The notes under the pieces were generated by a model. The model saw only the letters and a program-made list of their open reading frames with translations, did no database searches and was not told where the DNA came from. Of a DNA stretch of 64,000 bases, positions 55,128 to 64,000 are shown piece after piece. This DNA comes from Serratia surfactantfaciens. Lineage in GTDB: Bacteria > Pseudomonadota > Gammaproteobacteria > Enterobacterales > Enterobacteriaceae. The DNA lies in NCBI RefSeq assembly GCF_001642805.2, contig NZ_CP016948.1:2728001-2792000 (forward strand), in the 5' to 3' direction. The translations under genes were made by a program, and so were the position numbers. Positions within the stretch are counted from its first letter, which is position 1. Every line of letters begins with the position of its first letter.

Positions 55128-57116
55128 ATGGAAACGCCACGTTACAGCAAGCTCGCCGCTCTGGTGATCGCCTCACTCAGCGCCACCGCCGCACTGGCCG
55201 CGCCGCAGGACGATACCCAAGACACCATGGTCGTCACCGCCTCCGGCTTCCAGCAAAAAATTCAGGACTCCGCCGCCTCCATCTCGGTGATCCCGCGCCA
55301 GCAGATCGAAGATAAGGCCTATCGCGACGTGACCGACGCGCTGAAAGACGTGCCGGGCGTAGTAGTCACCGGCGGCGCCAGCAGCAGCGACATCAGCATT
55401 CGCGGCATGTCTTCCAAGTACACGCTGATCCTGGTGGACGGCAAGCGCGTCGACACCCGCAGCACCCGGCCGAACAGCGACAACGCCGGCATCGAACAGG
55501 GCTGGCTGCCGCCGCTGGAAGCCATCGAGCGCATCGAAGTGGTGCGCGGGCCGATGTCTTCACTGTACGGTTCCGACGCCATGGGCGGGGTGATCAACGT
55601 CATCACCCGAAAAACCTCCCGTACCGAGTGGAAAGGCTCGCTGCACGGTGACGCCACCCTTCAGGAAAACCGCGATTCCGGCGATCTGTTCCAGACCAAC
55701 GCCTACGCCTCCGGCCCGCTGGTTGAAGGCCTGCTGGGCCTGCGGGTCAACGGCCTGCTGTCGCGCCGCGCGGAAGATAAAATCGTCAACGGTTACAACG
55801 AACAGCGCATGCGCAGCGGCACCGCGGTGTTCACCCTGACGCCGGACGAGAAAAACGAATTCGACTTCGAAATCGGCCGCTCGCTGCAGGACCGCAACAG
55901 CACGCCGGGCAAATCGGTGGTGGCGGAACGCTGCAGCAAAGGCAAATGCACCCCAACCGAAGTCAGCGAAAACCTGTATACGCGCACCAACTACGCGCTG
56001 ACCCACAACGGCTATTACGATTTCGGCAACTCCACCAGCTACATTCAACGCGAAGAAACCGGTAATCCGGGCCGTAACATGAAGGCCTACAACACCATCT
56101 TCAACACCCAGAACCAGTTCGAACTGGGTTCCCATATGTTGAACCTTGGCGGACAGTATCGTTACGAGAAACTGGGCGATGGCGGTAACCAGCTTGAATC
56201 GGCTCAAGGCCTCAGCAAGCTGACACGCTGGAGCTGGGCATTGTTCGCTGAAGACGAATGGGCGCTGACCAACGACTTCAGCCTGACGACCGGCATCCGC
56301 ATGGATCAGGACGAAAACTTCGGCAGCCACTGGACGCCACGCATGTACGGCGTCTGGCACCTGACCGAACAGTGGACGCTGAAAGGCGGCGTCTCCGCCG
56401 GTTACAAATCGCCGGATCTGCGCCAATCCTCCCCTAACTGGGGGCAGGTCACCGGCGGCGGCGTGCGTAAAGGCATCATCGTCGGCAACCCGGATCTGCA
56501 GCCAGAGAAGAGCCTGAGCGAAGAGATCGGCCTGATGTGGGATAGCCTGAAAGGCATCAACGCCGGCGTGACGGTCTTCAACACCGACTTTAAAGACAAA
56601 ATCACCGAAGTGCGCCGCTGCGAAGACACGCCGGACTGTAAGATCGGTAACGATGTCTATGACTTTATCAGCGATCGCGTTAACGTCGACAAAGCCAATA
56701 TGCGCGGCATAGAAGCCACCTTCGGCTGGCAGATCAACAAAGACTGGAAGTGGAACACCAACTACACCTACACCTCTTCCGAGCAGAAGAGCGGCGAGTT
56801 CCAGGGCAAGGCACTCAACCAGATGCCGAAGCACATGCTGAATACCGTGCTGGACTGGCGTGCCACGCAGGACCTCAGCCTGTGGTCGCGCGTTAACTTC
56901 CGCAGCAAAACCTCACAGTATCTGAGCCGCACCTCGATGGCGACCAGCACGCCGTCCTACACCTTCGTCGATGCGGGCCTGAGCTACCAGGCGGCGAAAA
57001 ACCTGCAGCTGACCGGCGGGGTTTACAACATCCTCGACAAAACCGTGGATTACGATCACTTCCGCACTACGCTGGACGGCCGCCGTTATACCGTCGGCAT
57101 GACCTACAACTTCTGA
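55128..57116 (+). CDS. TonB-dependent (catecholate-type) siderophore receptor
   Basis: 662 residues from ATG 55128 with AGGAAAGG upstream. Signal peptide ends ATAALAAPQ; TonB box DTMVVTASGF; plug domain with GASSSDISIRGMSSKYTLI and GPMSSLYGSDAMGGVINVI; then a 22-strand barrel ending in Phe (RRYTVGMTYNF). FepA/IrgA/VctA-like by these features. Outer membrane importer of a ferric siderophore. Starts a plus-strand pair with the binding lipoprotein. Confidence 0.93.
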   Translation: METPRYSKLAALVIASLSATAALAAPQDDTQDTMVVTASGFQQKIQDSAASISVIPRQQIEDKAYRDVTDALKDVPGVVVTGGASSSDISIRGMSSKYTLILVDGKRVDTRSTRPNSDNAGIEQGWLPPLEAIERIEVVRGPMSSLYGSDAMGGVINVITRKTSRTEWKGSLHGDATLQENRDSGDLFQTNAYASGPLVEGLLGLRVNGLLSRRAEDKIVNGYNEQRMRSGTAVFTLTPDEKNEFDFEIGRSLQDRNSTPGKSVVAERCSKGKCTPTEVSENLYTRTNYALTHNGYYDFGNSTSYIQREETGNPGRNMKAYNTIFNTQNQFELGSHMLNLGGQYRYEKLGDGGNQLESAQGLSKLTRWSWALFAEDEWALTNDFSLTTGIRMDQDENFGSHWTPRMYGVWHLTEQWTLKGGVSAGYKSPDLRQSSPNWGQVTGGGVRKGIIVGNPDLQPEKSLSEEIGLMWDSLKGINAGVTVFNTDFKDKITEVRRCEDTPDCKIGNDVYDFISDRVNVDKANMRGIEATFGWQINKDWKWNTNYTYTSSEQKSGEFQGKALNQMPKHMLNTVLDWRATQDLSLWSRVNFRSKTSQYLSRTSMATSTPSYTFVDAGLSYQAAKNLQLTGGVYNILDKTVDYDHFRTTLDGRRYTVGMTYNF

Positions 57117-57123
57117 TGCCCCC

Positions 57124-57146
57124 GGGCGCGCGCTGCGCGCCCTTTT
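57124..57146 (+). terminator. GC hairpin between receptor and binding-protein genes
   Basis: GGGCGCGC-G-CT-GCGCGCCC with TTTT after it; may partly terminate or attenuate transcription into the downstream gene. Confidence 0.6.
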
Positions 57147-57171
57147 CATTCCATCACCGTGAGGAAGCCCC

Positions 57172-58119
57172 ATGAAATTACGCCGCTCCCCCCTGATGAT
57201 CGCCCTGCTGGCCACGATGGCGCTGGCGGGTTGCCACAGCAAAACCGACGCGCCGGCGGCCCCGGCCACCGTCAATGTCCAGCACCTGAACGGCAGCACC
57301 GAGGTGAAAAAACACCCACAGCGCATCGTGGTGCTGGATTACGCCTCGCTGGAAACGCTGCAGCTGCTGGGCGTCGAGCCGCTGGCGCTGCCCGGCAACC
57401 GCAAGAACTTGCCGGATAACCTGAAGCGCTATCAGGACGACAAATACCTCAATGCCGGTACCCTGTTCGAGCCGGATATGGCCGTGCTGCGCGCCGCCAA
57501 ACCGGATCTGATCCTGATCGCCGGCCGGGCGTCCAAGGCCTATGACGAGCTGAACGCGCTGGCGCCGACGTTGAACATGTCCGTCGATCCGCAGGATCAG
57601 TTGGGCAGCCTGAAACAGCGCACGCTGCAGTTGGGTGAGCTGTTCGATAAGCAGCAGCAGGCGCAGGCGGCGGTCGATAAGCTGGATGCGCAGATCGCCG
57701 CGGTCAAACCGCAGGCCGCCCAGGCCGGGCACGGACTGGTGGTGCTGTTCTCCGGCGGCAAGATCAGTGCTTACGCCCCCAAGAGCCGTTTCAGCTTCGT
57801 CTATGACGCCCTCGGCTTCTCGTCTGCGTTGCAGTCCGACGAGAAAGACGTGCGCGGCAACAAACTGACGCCTGAGCAGGTGGCCAAACTGAATCCGGAC
57901 TGGCTGTTCGTTATCGACAGAGACGCCGCGACCGGGCGGCCGAACGCGGTGGCGCCGCAGAAGATCCTTACCGGCACCGCGCTAAAGAAAACCACGGCGG
58001 TGAAAAAAGGCCAGGTGGTTTACCTGCCGGCGGCCGAGGTCTATCTGTCCGGCGGCATCGTCACCGCCCAGCACGTTGTTGAACGCGTGAGCGAGGCGCT
58101 CAATCACACTGCACGATAA
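57172..58119 (+). CDS. ferric-siderophore-binding lipoprotein (FatB/YclQ-like)
   Basis: 315 residues. Lipobox LALAGC near residue 22, so probably membrane-tethered in the periplasm, a trait more usual for Gram-positive SBPs but seen in FatB-like proteins. The fold is that of metal-chelate SBPs: RIVVLDYASLETLQLLGVEPL, LFEPDMAVLRAAKPDLILI, and C-terminal KKGQVVYLPAAEVYLSGG. Between the receptor and convergent ATPase/permease genes. Confidence 0.92.
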   Translation: MKLRRSPLMIALLATMALAGCHSKTDAPAAPATVNVQHLNGSTEVKKHPQRIVVLDYASLETLQLLGVEPLALPGNRKNLPDNLKRYQDDKYLNAGTLFEPDMAVLRAAKPDLILIAGRASKAYDELNALAPTLNMSVDPQDQLGSLKQRTLQLGELFDKQQQAQAAVDKLDAQIAAVKPQAAQAGHGLVVLFSGGKISAYAPKSRFSFVYDALGFSSALQSDEKDVRGNKLTPEQVAKLNPDWLFVIDRDAATGRPNAVAPQKILTGTALKKTTAVKKGQVVYLPAAEVYLSGGIVTAQHVVERVSEALNHTAR

Positions 58120-58121
58120 AG

Positions 58122-58147
58122 AAAGCCCGGCGATGCCGGGCTTTTTT
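58122..58147. terminator. bidirectional terminator
   Basis: AAAGCCCGGC-GAT-GCCGGGCTTTTTT between the convergent binding-lipoprotein and ATPase genes; T-run on the plus side, A-run on the other strand. Confidence 0.88.
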
Positions 58148-58152
58148 CTGGA

Positions 58153-58941
58153 TTAAATCGTCGGCTGATTTACCAAGCCGTCTATCAGCACCTGCGGCGT
58201 GCCCTGCGAGCAGCGTTCGATACGCCCGCGCACGCCGTAGACCCGTGCCAGGCTCTGCGGCGTAATCACCTGATCCGGCGCGCCGTCGGCGATCAGATCG
58301 CCATCCTGCAGCATCAGCACGTGGTCGCCGTGACGCAGTGCGATATTGATGTCATGCACCACCACCACCGTCACGATGTTGCGCTTGCGGGTTTCGCGGC
58401 GTACCAAATCCATCACGTGGAACTGATAGTTGAGATCGAGCGCGCTCAGCGGCTCATCCAGCAACAGCAGAGAAGGCTGGCGGATCAGCGACTGCGCCAA
58501 CCCCACCAGCTGTTTCTGGCCGCCGGACAGCTGATCGAGATAGCTCAGCGCCAGGTGGGCGATGCCCAGCTGTTCCAGCAAAGCCATCACTTCCGCTTCG
58601 CTGCCGGCGTTGCTGCGACCGCCCGAGGCGCGCTGCGCCACGATGATCGACTCCAGCACGTGCAGATGCACCCCGGCGGGCAGCGACTGCGGCAGGTACA
58701 CCACCTTCTCCGCCCGACGGGCGAACGGCATCTGCATCAGATCGCCGTCGTCCAGCCACAGCTTGCCCTGCGCCGGGTTCAGCCCGGCCAGTGAACGCAG
58801 CAGCGTCGATTTGCCGCTGCCGTTCGGCCCCAGCAGCACGGTGATTTGCCCACGCGGCAGCATCGGCACCGAGAGATCGTCAATCACCTGGCGTTTCGGG
58901 TAGCCCGCCGAGAAGTTTTCTATCCGCAAGCCCTGATTCAT
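58153..58941 (-). CDS. ferric-siderophore ABC transporter ATP-binding protein
   Basis: 262 residues, FepC/FhuC-type. Walker A GPNGSGKST, signature LSGGQKQL, Walker B LLLLDEPLSALD and the D-loop/His HDINIAL. Starts 4 nt before the permease stop in the minus-strand operon. Confidence 0.94.
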   Translation of the reverse strand: MNQGLRIENFSAGYPKRQVIDDLSVPMLPRGQITVLLGPNGSGKSTLLRSLAGLNPAQGKLWLDDGDLMQMPFARRAEKVVYLPQSLPAGVHLHVLESIIVAQRASGGRSNAGSEAEVMALLEQLGIAHLALSYLDQLSGGQKQLVGLAQSLIRQPSLLLLDEPLSALDLNYQFHVMDLVRRETRKRNIVTVVVVHDINIALRHGDHVLMLQDGDLIADGAPDQVITPQSLARVYGVRGRIERCSQGTPQVLIDGLVNQPTI

Positions 58942-60020
58942 ACGTTCCCCCGGTGGCGCAGAATAATGCTCAGGAAGAACGGCACCCCGACCAGCGACGT
59001 CACGATACCCACCGGAATGATCACCCCAGGCACCAGGTTTTTCGACGCCACCGAGGCCATCGACAGCACCAGAGCGCCGATCAGCGCGCTGGCCGGCAGA
59101 TAGAAACGATGATCTTCGCCGAAGATCATGCGGGCGATATGCGGCGCCACCAGGCCGATAAAGCCGATTGGCCCGACGAAGGCCACCGCCAGCGCCGAGA
59201 GAATGCTGATGCGCAGCAGCGTGGTCAGCCGCAGGCGACGCACGTCGATGCCGAAGCTCACCGCCCGGTCTTCACCCAGGCGCAGCGCCGTCAGTTTCCA
59301 CGAGCTCATCATCGACAGCGGCAGCAGCACGGCGAACACGCCGAACAGAATGCCCAGCTTATCCCATGAAGCGCGCGCCAGGCTGCCCATGGTCCAGAAC
59401 ACCAGCCCCTGCAGCGTGTCCTCGCTGGCGATGAACTGCATCATCGAAACCAGCGCGTTGAAGGTAAATACCAGCGCGATGCCGAACAGCACCACGCCGG
59501 AGGTGGCGACCCGCGTCCAGCGCGTGATGCCGTCGAGCATCAGCGCGGCGAACAGCGCAAAGATAAAGGCGTTGGCGGAGATGAACCACTGATCGGGAAT
59601 CCCCGGAATGCCGATGCCGAGCACGATCGCCAGCGCGGCGCCAAAGGCCGCGGCGGAAGACACGCCGAGAGTAAAGGGGCTGGCCAGCGGGTTATTCAGG
59701 ATGGTCTGCATTTCCGCCCCGGCCAGGCCGAGCGCAAAGCCCACCACCACCGCCATCAGCGCATACGGCAAGCGGATATCCCAGACGATCACTCGCGTAC
59801 CGGCGTCGGCCGCGGCGGGGTCAAGCAGCGTTTGCCATAAGGATGCCAGCGACAGGCCGGAGGGCCCCATGGTGAAATCCAGCAGCAGCGAGCCCAGGAT
59901 CGCCAGTGCCAACACGCCCATCATCAACAGGCGATGGCGAAGAATATGCTGATAACGCCCCATCACGCCGGCGTCGGGTTGCCCCTTGGCTTCAGTCATG
60001 GGATCGGTGGATACGCTCAT
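58938..60020 (-). CDS. FecCD-family siderophore ABC permease
   Basis: 360 residues, about ten membrane segments. LGLAGAEMQTILNNPLASPFTLGVSSAAAFGAAL and GPIGFIGLVAPHIARMIFG are the FecCD signatures. Only one permease gene is present, so it probably forms a homodimer; FepDG-type systems use two. Fur box upstream at 60130. Confidence 0.93.
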   Translation of the reverse strand: MSVSTDPMTEAKGQPDAGVMGRYQHILRHRLLMMGVLALAILGSLLLDFTMGPSGLSLASLWQTLLDPAAADAGTRVIVWDIRLPYALMAVVVGFALGLAGAEMQTILNNPLASPFTLGVSSAAAFGAALAIVLGIGIPGIPDQWFISANAFIFALFAALMLDGITRWTRVATSGVVLFGIALVFTFNALVSMMQFIASEDTLQGLVFWTMGSLARASWDKLGILFGVFAVLLPLSMMSSWKLTALRLGEDRAVSFGIDVRRLRLTTLLRISILSALAVAFVGPIGFIGLVAPHIARMIFGEDHRFYLPASALIGALVLSMASVASKNLVPGVIIPVGIVTSLVGVPFFLSIILRHRGNV

Positions 60021-60382
60021 TAGTTAAGATACCTGTTGCAACCATGATGACAGCGGCGCGAAAGCGGCCGCCGTGAACCGGAAAGTGCACGCAGACCGCC
60101 CGCGCGCAGCCGTTAACAATAAAACAAACGATAATACTTATCAATCATATCAATAGGTGAAAACGGCGTTGTCGAAATGTAATAATTTGTTTTTACTCGC
60201 CATTTTTCAACCCCTCGCGTTTCCTCCCTTCACCGCCATTAGGTTAATTATTCTGAAAATTATTCCTGATCCGACCAGACTCTGACAAAACACGAAAAAA
60301 CCACATAGAATCCAGAACCACGGCACCGCGCGTGCAAAAAACTTCAGGCTGCCGCAAGAGCGGCCTTATTGACGAGGCAGTA
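60021..60382. promoter_or_regulatory. divergent promoter region, permease and GGDEF gene
   Basis: 362 nt, AT-rich from about 60110 to 60310, containing the Fur box above. No gene seen. Confidence 0.45.
60130..60151 (-). promoter_or_regulatory. Fur box, permease/ATPase operon
   Basis: GATAATACTTATCAATCATATC: AT-rich palindrome (GATAAT/TTATC) with overlapping Fur half-sites, 110 nt before the permease start. Supports co-regulation with the receptor. Confidence 0.7.
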
Positions 60383-61483
60383 ATGAGAAGTCCATCTCCG
60401 GCGGTAACGCCCAAACGTCCTGCGCTGCTGAACTGGCTGTTATACAGCCCGCTGCACGCCGATGACGAGCCGTTTCAACGCCAGCTGCGGCTCACGTTGA
60501 CGCCCTCTCCTCTCACCCCCTGGCTGAATGCCGCGGGGCCGGCCGCGCTGCTGGTGGGGTACGCCTGGCTGAGCCAGCGGCCGATCGGCATCGGCTTGCT
60601 GCTGCTGTTGCTGCTGTTGACCGCCGGGCGCGCCTGGCTGGCGCGCCGACGTCAGCCTGCCTGGCCGAACGCCATGCTGGTGACGGTGCTGCTGTGGGCG
60701 CTACTGGTCGGCGCCAGCGCCGCCCTGGCGATGCTGTCGGGCCGCTTCGTGCTGATCCTGTTCGCCGGTCTGACGATCACCGCCCTGGCCTGCTGGCTGA
60801 TGCAGCGTCACGCCGCCGCCCCGCGCTTCGCGCTGCTTGAAGTGATCGTACTGACGCTGCCCTATCTGCTGGCGGCCCCGCTGTCACGGGTGCAAAACCT
60901 GTTTATCCTGGCGGATCTCGCCCCGCTGTGGCTGGTGCTGGCCCATGGCATGATCGCTCGCTATCACCGCCAATTGGTGCAGCGCGTCACGCTGGCGTGG
61001 GAAAAGCAGCTGGCGTCACACCGCGATCGCCTGACCGGCTTCCTCAACCGCGCGGGGGGCGAAGCGGTGATGCGCAGCATCTGCCGCCCCGGTTCGACGC
61101 AGCCGATCTCCCACCTGTTCATTCTTGAATTCGGCCCGCTGGCAGCGCTCTACCAAAGCCACGGCGTCCAGATCGGCGACGACGTACTGCGCACCGTCGG
61201 CGAACGCCTCAAGACGCTGATCCGCCCCAGCGACTACGTCTGCCGCTATACCGGCGGTCTGTTTTTGATTCTGGTGCACGATCTGCCCTACGGGGCGGAA
61301 AGCGAGTTCCTGGCGCGCATTGTGCCGCCGCTGGAGGCGCCCTACGATTTTGGCGCGTTCGGCGAGGTGAACATGCAGCTTAGCGCCGGCATTCTGGCGT
61401 TGACGCAGGATTACGCGACGGTGGACAGTTTGATGAGCTCGGCGCAGCAGGCGCTGGCGGAAGCCAAAGGCGGGAAAAAGTAA
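60383..61483 (+). CDS. membrane protein with degenerate GGDEF domain
   Basis: 366 residues from ATG 60383 with GAGGCAG upstream; a GTG at 60332 is in frame without a ribosome site. Five or six N-terminal membrane segments up to about residue 195. The GGDEF-type domain begins HRDRLTGFLNRAGG and has VQIGDDVLRTVGERLK. The signature loop reads TGGLF instead of GGDEF, so the acidic metal/catalytic residues are lost. Probably no diguanylate cyclase activity; may bind GTP or c-di-GMP, or act by protein contact. Confidence 0.82.
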   Translation: MRSPSPAVTPKRPALLNWLLYSPLHADDEPFQRQLRLTLTPSPLTPWLNAAGPAALLVGYAWLSQRPIGIGLLLLLLLLTAGRAWLARRRQPAWPNAMLVTVLLWALLVGASAALAMLSGRFVLILFAGLTITALACWLMQRHAAAPRFALLEVIVLTLPYLLAAPLSRVQNLFILADLAPLWLVLAHGMIARYHRQLVQRVTLAWEKQLASHRDRLTGFLNRAGGEAVMRSICRPGSTQPISHLFILEFGPLAALYQSHGVQIGDDVLRTVGERLKTLIRPSDYVCRYTGGLFLILVHDLPYGAESEFLARIVPPLEAPYDFGAFGEVNMQLSAGILALTQDYATVDSLMSSAQQALAEAKGGKK

Positions 61484-61489
61484 CATAAA

Positions 61490-61513
61490 ACGCGGCGGGA
61501 GCCCCCGCCGCGT
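61490..61513 (-). terminator. lysP terminator
   Basis: ACGCGGCGGG-AGC-CCCCGCCGCGT; read on the minus strand it is followed by TTTTA, just past the lysP stop codon. Weak for the plus strand. Confidence 0.75.
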
Positions 61514-61528
61514 ATCACTCACCGAAAA

Positions 61529-63007
61529 TTACTTCACGTCCATCTTCGGGAATTCCATTTCGCTGTACTTCACCACACGGGTGCCGCGCGACAGCTTGTA
61601 GCCGAACCAGATCAGCAGGAACAGCGGGATGCCGATGTAGGTCGCGGTCACGCCGTACCAGTCGATCTTGTCTTGCAGGAAGGCCTGATAGTTCTGGCCC
61701 AGGGTGATGATCAGGCACAGCACGAAGGCGAAGATCGGCCCCAGCGGGAAGAACCCGGAACGGTACGGCAAGTCGTTCAGATCGCGCCCCTGCAGCATGT
61801 AACCGCGACGGAAGCGGTAGTGGCTGATGGCGATGCCCAACCAGGCGATGAAGCCGGTCATGCCCGAAGTATTCAGCAGCCACAGATAAACCGACTGGTT
61901 GCCAAACATCGACGTCAGGAAGCACAGGCCGGCCACCACGCAGGTCGCATACAGCGCGTTGCGCGGCACGCCGCCTTTCGACAGCTTGGCGAAGATGCGC
62001 GGTGCCTTGCCTTCCGAGGCCAGAGTGAACAGCATGCGGGTAGACGCGTACATACCCGAGTTACCGGCGGAAAGCACCGCCGTCAGGATCACCGCGTTCA
62101 TCACCGCCGCCGCCGACAGCAGGCCGGCATGCTGGAACACCAGGGTGAACGGGCTGACGCTGATGTCTTTCACGTCATTGCGCAGCAGGCTCGGATCGGT
62201 GTACGGAATGATCAGGCTGATGATCAGAATGGCGAAGATATAGAACAGCAGGATACGCCAGAACACCTGACGCACCGCGCGCGGGATGTTTTTGCCCGGG
62301 TTTTCCGACTCGCCGGCCGCGATGCCGATAAGTTCGGTGCCCTGGAACGAGAAGCCGACGATCATCGCCACGCCGATCATCGCCGAGAAGCCGCCGGCGA
62401 ACGGCGCGTCTCCTATCGTCCAGTTCTGCCAGCCGGCGTGTTCGCCGCCCTTCAGAATGCCGACGATCATCAGCACGCCGACGGCGATGAAGATAATCAC
62501 GGTGCTGACCTTGATCAGCGCGAACCAGTATTCCGCCTCGCCGAACCCTTTCACCGAAATGTAGTTCAGCAGGAACATCAGGCCGAGGAACAGCGCGCTC
62601 CAGATCCAACCCGGCGTGTCCGGGAACCAGTAACTCATCACCAACTGCGAGGCCACCAGGTCAACCGCGATGGTCACCGCCCAGTTGTACCAGTAGTTCC
62701 AGCCCAGCGCGAAGCCGAAGCCTTCTTCCACGTATTTGGCGCCGTAGGTGGAGAATGAACCGGAGACCGGCATAAAGGCCGCCAGTTCGCCCAGGCTGGT
62801 CATCAGGAAATACACCATCAAACCGATCAGAGCGTAAGACAACAGTGCCCCGCCGGGGCCTGCCTGAGAAACCGTGGCGCCCGAGGCGACGAACAGACCG
62901 GTGCCGATGGAGCCGCCGATGGCGATCATGGTCAAATGCCGGGCTTTCAGCTCGCGGCGCAATCCGGGTGCTTGCTGCCCCGATGTTTTTATATCCTGCT
63001 GAGCCAT
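61529..63007 (-). CDS. lysP: lysine-specific permease
   Basis: 492 residues from ATG 63007 (AGGGAAC upstream), compare 489 in E. coli LysP; an upstream extension to 63118 is not real. 12-TM APC/AAT permease: LRRELKARHLTMIAIGGSIG, GLFVASGATVSQAGPGGALLS and GFSFQGTELIGIAAGESENPG. Imports L-lysine and in E. coli also acts as a co-sensor with CadC. Followed upstream by yeiE, the E. coli order. Confidence 0.95.
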   Translation of the reverse strand: MAQQDIKTSGQQAPGLRRELKARHLTMIAIGGSIGTGLFVASGATVSQAGPGGALLSYALIGLMVYFLMTSLGELAAFMPVSGSFSTYGAKYVEEGFGFALGWNYWYNWAVTIAVDLVASQLVMSYWFPDTPGWIWSALFLGLMFLLNYISVKGFGEAEYWFALIKVSTVIIFIAVGVLMIVGILKGGEHAGWQNWTIGDAPFAGGFSAMIGVAMIVGFSFQGTELIGIAAGESENPGKNIPRAVRQVFWRILLFYIFAILIISLIIPYTDPSLLRNDVKDISVSPFTLVFQHAGLLSAAAVMNAVILTAVLSAGNSGMYASTRMLFTLASEGKAPRIFAKLSKGGVPRNALYATCVVAGLCFLTSMFGNQSVYLWLLNTSGMTGFIAWLGIAISHYRFRRGYMLQGRDLNDLPYRSGFFPLGPIFAFVLCLIITLGQNYQAFLQDKIDWYGVTATYIGIPLFLLIWFGYKLSRGTRVVKYSEMEFPKMDVK

Positions 63008-63228
63008 TCGTTCCCTATCTATCTGCTCTTCGAAAAATGAGGGCGGATTGTAACAAATACCCGCCGGTGAACTAGCAACATTGCACTGATATAAGATAGC
63101 TTCATAATTCAGAGGCAATTATTAGCCGCGGCCCTTATGGCCTTACTTACTCTCATTAATGTGAGCGCGCGCAGATTTTTATGCTTTTTCAGGCCTGCGC
63201 GGCGATAGAAGGCGTGACGCGCTGCCGA

Positions 63229-64000
63229 TTACAGCGCGCAATAGCTGAGAAAACGCTGCAACGCGTTGGAGATGTGCTTTTGCCGATGGCGAATCAGGTA
63301 CAGGGTGCGACGCAGCGGCGGCAGCGGAAGCGGCAGTTCCACCAGCGCGCCGCTGGCAAGCTGTTCGGCCACCACCCGCCGCGACAGGCAGCTGATGCCG
63401 ATACCGTGCCGCACCGCGTGCTTGATCGCCTCGGAGTTGCCCAGCTCCATCACCAGCTGGAAATGTGGCAGATGCGCCAACAGCAGATGATCCAGCACCT
63501 CGCGAGTGCCCGAACCGCGCTCGCGCAGGATCCAGGGCGCATTGGCCAATGCCTCCAGCGTCGGCGGCTCGCGGGTCAGCGGGTTATCCGGCGCGGCGAA
63601 CACCACCAGCTCGTCCTCCAGCCACGGCTGCGTCACCAGCTCCGGCATATGGCAAGGCCCCTCGATCAATCCCAGATCGACGCGAAAATCCGCCACCGCC
63701 ACGATCACGTCCTGGCTGTTGCCGACATTCAGCTCCAGCGGCGCGGCCGGAAAATCCCGGCGGTAACGGGCGATCATCTCCGGCAGCATGTAGTTGCCGA
63801 TGGTGCTGCTGGCGGCGATGCGCAGCGCCCCGCCGTCATGGCGAAACAGCTGCTCGATCTCCCCCGCCTGTTCCAACAGCGCCAGCGCTTTGGGATACAG
63901 CAACCGGCCATGTTCGTTGATCACCAGCCGTTTGCCGACGCGATCGAACAGCTGCACGCCCAGCTGCCCCTCCAGATCCGCCAGTGCCGCGCTGACCGCC
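63229..64000 (-). CDS. yeiE: LysR-family regulator YeiE (5' end outside window)
   Basis: C-terminal 257 codons of a LysR protein; the reading frame continues past the window edge ([21 protein letters not shown], end of the HTH/linker). The rest is the effector domain with [20 protein letters not shown] and [19 protein letters not shown]. Similarity and location beside lysP identify YeiE. The start codon and most of the HTH are not visible. Confidence 0.9.
   Translation of the reverse strand, partial: AVSAALADLEGQLGVQLFDRVGKRLVINEHGRLLYPKALALLEQAGEIEQLFRHDGGALRIAASSTIGNYMLPEMIARYRRDFPAAPLELNVGNSQDVIVAVADFRVDLGLIEGPCHMPELVTQPWLEDELVVFAAPDNPLTREPPTLEALANAPWILRERGSGTREVLDHLLLAHLPHFQLVMELGNSEAIKHAVRHGIGISCLSRRVVAEQLASGALVELPLPLPPLRRTLYLIRHRQKHISNALQRFLSYCAL

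Overview
The window reads as chromosome of a high-GC enterobacterium, most likely Serratia (S. marcescens group). Reasons: sbcB/plaP, tmaR(yeeX)/yeeA and lysP/yeiE pairs with enterobacterial sequences, puuA and puuR, dense GC-rich coding with ATGA overlaps, and Fur-box-controlled siderophore uptake. Species assignment is inference from gene content. No rRNA, tRNA, CRISPR array or complete insertion sequence was seen.

Layout. 1-5.1 kb: a minus-strand operon of three SDR/NAD(P)-binding enzymes and two paralogous alpha/beta hydrolases with a cysteine nucleophile, divergent from a LysR regulator. 5.1-5.8 kb: a toxin-first HigBA/RelE-type toxin-antitoxin pair. 6.1-20.4 kb: the most interesting region, a lipid-biosynthesis and probable export locus. 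It holds a DgkA-like lipid kinase and a GNAT-type acyltransferase on the minus strand, then fatty acyl-AMP ligase, Rossmann reductase, acyl carrier protein and serine-palmitoyltransferase-like enzyme on the plus strand. These are followed by three paralogous thymidylate-kinase-fold P-loop kinases, a MOP/Wzx-like flippase, a CHAD-like protein, a YtfJ-like periplasmic protein and an extra LptF/LptG-like permease pair. The enzyme set matches the five functions described for bacterial ceramide synthesis in Caulobacter (acyl-ACP synthetase, ACP, Spt, CerR, bCerS). The kinases and flippase resemble what remains in E. coli K-12 as yghR/S/T and yghQ, and the GNAT protein resembles yghO. I infer a bacterial sphingolipid (or related alpha-oxoamine lipid) synthesis, head-group modification and outer-membrane delivery island.

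20.4-22.3 kb: a DUF4236 gene bounded by a near-perfect copy of the lptG-like 3' end, then a decayed DUF6434-like gene. 22.8-25.1 kb: a beta-lactamase-fold serine hydrolase divergent from a LysR gene. 25.4-28.4 kb: an AT-rich SIR2-HerA antiphage defence pair, next to a transporter remnant and a G-rich tract. 29-37.7 kb: a pentitol/pentulose catabolic cluster (zinc dehydrogenase, ABC importer, FGGY kinase, 3- and 4-epimerases) with a LacI regulator and two LacI-type operators at the promoter. 37.9-41 kb: LysR, M20 amidohydrolase and an orphan amino-acid binding protein, then a structured palindromic element.

41-52.2 kb: mostly core genes (tmaR, yeeA, amiD-like amidase, S24 repressor, an extended SDR, sbcB, plaP, puuA, puuR). 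52.4-60 kb: a sugar ABC ATPase/permease lacking a binding protein, then a siderophore receptor, binding lipoprotein, ATPase and FecCD permease with Fur boxes at both ends. 60.4-64 kb: a degenerate GGDEF membrane protein, lysP and the 3' part of yeiE.
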